The translations under genes and the position numbers were made by a program. Of a stretch of DNA of 6,970 nt, positions 5,245 to 6,970 are shown piece after piece. Below the pieces are notes generated by a model, which did no database searches, was not told the origin of the DNA, and was given only the letters and a program-made list of their open reading frames with translations. Source of the stretch: Comamonadaceae bacterium. Lineage in GTDB: Bacteria > Pseudomonadota > Gammaproteobacteria > Burkholderiales > Burkholderiaceae_C. The stretch's first letter is position 1; every line of letters starts with the position of its first letter. The stretch is from assembly GCA_947460065.1 (NCBI GenBank), contig CANHGF010000132.1, forward strand, positions 1-6,970. Direction: 5' to 3'.

Positions 5245-6225
5245 ATGAACCTGCAGCAACTGCGCTACCTGGCCGAAGTGGCCGACCGTGGCCTGAACCT
5301 GTCGCGCGCCGCCCAGGCCTTGCACACCTCGCAGCCGGGCATCAGCAAGCAAATCCGCCTGCTGGAAGAGGAGCTGCGCACCGAGCTTTTGGTGCGCGAG
5401 GGCAACCGCATCACCGCGCTGACCGCCCCGGGCGAGCAGGCTCTGGCCATCGCACAGCGGGTGCTGCGTGAGCTGGACAACCTGCGGCGGGTGGGCGAGC
5501 AGGCTGCCGACCCGGAGCGCGGATCATTGGTGATTGCCACCACCCATGCCCATGCGCGCTACCTGCTCATTCCCATCGTGCAGCGCTTTCAGGCGCGCTT
5601 TCCCGGCGTCAACCTCAGCCTGCGCCAGGGCAACCCCGACCAGATCATGCAACTGGTGCAGGCCGGCCAGGCCGACCTGGGCTTGTGCACCGCGCCCACC
5701 GTGGCCACGCCCGACCTGGCCCAATTGCCCTGCTACCGCATCTGGCGCTGCGTGCTGGTGCCGCAGGGCCATGCGCTGCTCAAGAAAAAGCGCCTCACGC
5801 ACCGCGACCTGGCCGCCTATCCCATGATCACCCTGGATGCGTCGTTTGCCGGCGGCGTGGCCATTCTGGAATCCTTTGCCAAGGAGCAGATCCAGCCGCA
5901 GGTGGTGCTCAGCGCCACCGACGCCGACGTGATCAAGGCCTTCGTGGCCTCGGGCATGGGCATTGCCACCTTGCCCGAATGGGCCTTCGATGCCCGGCGT
6001 GACCAGGGCCAGGGCCTGGCCAGCATGAAGGCCCGCCATCTGTTCCGCCCGGCCACCAGCTACCTCTGGCTGCAGCGCCACCAATACCTGCGCGGCTACG
6101 CCTATGAATTCATCCACATGCTCTCTAAGGTGTGGCACCAGCCCCGGGTGCAGCAGGCCCTGGCCGGCCGGGAGCCGCCCGATGAGTCGCTGGCGGTGGA
6201 TGTTCAGCCTTCGTTTGGTGATTGA
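5245..6225 (+). CDS. CysB-family LysR-type transcriptional regulator (LTTR2)
   Basis: 326 residues, closely matching E. coli CysB (324) in length and register. The N-terminal helix-turn-helix is MNLQQLRYLAEVADRGLNLS followed by TSQPGISKQIRLLEEEL (28-44). The effector domain opens SLVIATTHAHARYLL (94-108), and ATDADVIKAFVASGMGIAT (224-242) and YLRGYAYEFIHML (281-293) match CysB blocks. CysB proteins normally control sulfur-assimilation genes through a small pocket. At the pocket positions I recall for CysB, Thr100 and Thr149 are kept. Thr102 is Ala, Gln103 is His and Thr202 is Ala. A different effector is therefore likely. The ATG is preceded by AGAGAGGA (5233-5240). The gene diverges from the reductase-hydrolase-Bug operon, the usual position of a LysR regulator relative to its target. 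It is probably not cysB itself. Confidence 0.93.
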   Translation: MNLQQLRYLAEVADRGLNLSRAAQALHTSQPGISKQIRLLEEELRTELLVREGNRITALTAPGEQALAIAQRVLRELDNLRRVGEQAADPERGSLVIATTHAHARYLLIPIVQRFQARFPGVNLSLRQGNPDQIMQLVQAGQADLGLCTAPTVATPDLAQLPCYRIWRCVLVPQGHALLKKKRLTHRDLAAYPMITLDASFAGGVAILESFAKEQIQPQVVLSATDADVIKAFVASGMGIATLPEWAFDARRDQGQGLASMKARHLFRPATSYLWLQRHQYLRGYAYEFIHMLSKVWHQPRVQQALAGREPPDESLAVDVQPSFGD

Positions 6226-6502
6226 GTGGGCTGGCGCCGTCCATGCCGAACTGACCCGCCTGTACTGGAGCGTGGGCCAACGCCTGGCCAGCGATGTGCT
6301 GGGCGGCGAGCACGCTCAATATGGCAGCCCGCTGTTGGATATCTTGGGCCAACGACTTCCTCAAGAGTTTGGCCGCGGCTTTGAAGCCCGCAAGCTGCGG
6401 CGCACGGTCATTGACGGCGAAGACTTTTGCCTGGACCTGCTGTTCTTTCACCGCCGCTTGCGCACTCTGTCCAGCCAAAAATCAAGCTACAGGCGGTATT
6501 GA
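6200..6502 (+). pseudogene. Internally deleted DUF1016/YhcG-type PD-(D/E)xK nuclease remnant
   Basis: From about 6229 the frame encodes AGAVHAELTRLYWSVGQRLA...YGSPLLDILGQRLPQEFGRGF, which matches the N-terminal DUF1016 domain (N-x-ELxxLYWxxG ... YGxxxxxxLSxxLxxxFGRGFS). At about 6403/6404 it jumps directly to VIDGEDFCLDLLFFHRRLRTL, the start of the C-terminal PD-(D/E)xK nuclease domain. The expected next strand with the ExK motif (VAIELK-like) is missing; the frame ends with unrelated SSQKSSYRRY and a stop. Intact family members are about 330-370 residues, so well over 100 central residues and most of the C-terminus are gone. The frame overlaps the last 26 bases of LTTR2 and has no ribosome binding site of its own that I can see. 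It is most likely a non-functional relic of a mobile or defence-linked gene. Confidence 0.75.
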
Positions 6503-6557
6503 GCAGCACCAATGCCCACCTAAGCTGAGCCTTCGTGGCCTGGGTCCGAGGGGCTTT

Positions 6558-6574
6558 GATTCAGTCTCTGAATC
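6558..6574. promoter_or_regulatory. 17-bp perfect inverted repeat, candidate operator before the NuoE-like gene
   Basis: GATTCAG-TCT-CTGAATC has 7-bp perfect arms around a 3-bp centre. It contains the LysR-type T-N11-A pattern (T at 6560, A at 6572). It overlaps a possible promoter, TTGATT (6556-6561) with a 17-bp spacer to CATATG (6579-6584), whose -10 match is weak. The position suits a repressor or LysR operator for the downstream gene. There is no T-run directly after it, so an intrinsic terminator is unlikely. The rest of 6503-6629 shows no gene. Confidence 0.5.
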
Positions 6575-6629
6575 GAGTCATATGCCTCGCAAATTTGACG
6601 CGGTGTTGGGCGTCAGGCGACATTCGGGC

Positions 6630-6970
6630 ATGACTGCTTTTCTTGCCTCTCCCCCCTTGGTCCGCGTGCCGCTCGTCGGCCTGCGACAAAGCCTCAAACG
6701 CCACGCCAAGCTCAAGGGCCGCCAGCCGGACGACGCCTCGCTGGCCGAGCTGCGCGCCTTGATCGGCCCGCGCCCCGAGGGCGGCCACCGTCGCGACCTG
6801 CTGATTGAGCACCTGCATCTGCTGCAGGACGCCTACCTGGGTCTGCACGAGCGGCACCTGGTGGCGCTGGCGCGGGAGATGAACATTCCCATGGCCGAGG
6901 TCTACGAGGTGGCAAGCTTTTATCACCACTTTGACCTCCTGCGCGAGGGCGAATCGGCCGCGGCGCTGAC
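6630..6970 (+). CDS. NuoE-like diaphorase/formate dehydrogenase subunit, N-terminal part (partial, runs off the window end)
   Basis: 113 residues are visible. The segment RRDLLIEHLHLLQDAYLGLHERHLVALAREMNIPMAEVYEVASFYHHF (about 54-101) is the helical bundle that opens NuoE/HoxE/FdsG-type subunits. These carry a thioredoxin-fold [2Fe-2S] cluster and pass electrons between NAD(H) and a partner enzyme. The four cluster cysteines would lie beyond the edge. A leading extension of about 50 residues (LVRVPLVGLRQSLKRHAKLK...) is longer than in plain NuoE and is compatible with a NuoE-NuoF fused subunit, as in some formate dehydrogenases or NAD-linked hydrogenases. I infer formate dehydrogenase only weakly. 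The start is uncertain: ATG 6630 is chosen because the in-frame ATG at 6582 (16 more residues) lies within a possible -10 element. Neither has a strong ribosome binding site. Confidence 0.7.
   Translation, partial: MTAFLASPPLVRVPLVGLRQSLKRHAKLKGRQPDDASLAELRALIGPRPEGGHRRDLLIEHLHLLQDAYLGLHERHLVALAREMNIPMAEVYEVASFYHHFDLLREGESAAAL

Noticed and set aside
5245..6225. LTTR2 as the true cysB of the organism
   Set aside because: Altered pocket residues 102, 103 and 202 and a non-sulfur gene context argue for a paralogue.
6503..6557. Terminator after the nuclease remnant
   Set aside because: Only weak, widely spaced complementary bits such as AGCC and GGCT, with no stable stem followed by a T-run.
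6561..6929. 122-codon minus-strand open frame opposite the NuoE-like gene
   Set aside because: The plus-strand frame has recognisable NuoE-type helices; the antisense product does not resemble anything.

Overview
The window looks like chromosomal DNA of a GC-rich betaproteobacterium, most likely Burkholderiales and probably Comamonadaceae. Coding bias is strongly G/C-ending, the MetRS N-terminus is of the proteobacterial zinc-containing type, and a Bug/TctC-family periplasmic binding protein is present, a family greatly expanded in this group. The genus cannot be fixed from the sequence. No tRNA, rRNA, CRISPR array or intact insertion sequence was seen.

Layout: (1) 1-727, minus strand: the 5' third of metG (methionyl-tRNA synthetase), cut by the window edge. 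(2) 728-1049: a GC-rich divergent region with two perfect palindromes, a plausible metG -10 element and a 53-codon ORF (892-1053) whose stop overlaps the next start as ATGA. (3) 1050-1994, plus: a LysR-type regulator (LTTR1). (4) 5138 down to 2005, minus: a probable three-gene operon. It encodes an aldo/keto reductase, an alpha/beta hydrolase with an N-terminal helical domain that resembles the 2,6-dihydroxypseudooxynicotine hydrolase/FrsA group, and a Bug solute-binding protein with a twin-arginine-type signal. (5) 5245-6225, plus: a CysB-family regulator (LTTR2), divergent from the operon. (6) 6200-6502, plus: an internally deleted remnant of a DUF1016/YhcG-type PD-(D/E)xK nuclease gene. (7) 6630 to the end, plus: the 5' part of a NuoE-like (2Fe-2S, thioredoxin-fold) diaphorase gene, plausibly the first gene of an NAD-linked formate dehydrogenase or related operon.

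Working hypothesis: the reductase, hydrolase and Bug protein form a small catabolic cassette that binds an organic acid in the periplasm and then hydrolyses and reduces it or a product in the cytoplasm. LTTR2 would control it from the 106-bp divergent promoter region. LTTR2 aligns almost residue for residue with E. coli CysB, but three of the five anion-pocket positions I recall for CysB are substituted, so it probably senses something other than the sulfur-assimilation signals. LTTR1 runs tail to tail with the Bug gene 10 bp away and is a second candidate regulator. The substrate is unknown. The most unusual items are the altered CysB pocket, the operator-like palindromes before metG and before the NuoE-like gene, the nuclease-gene scar, and a TGGGGTCAG direct repeat on both sides of the reductase gene.
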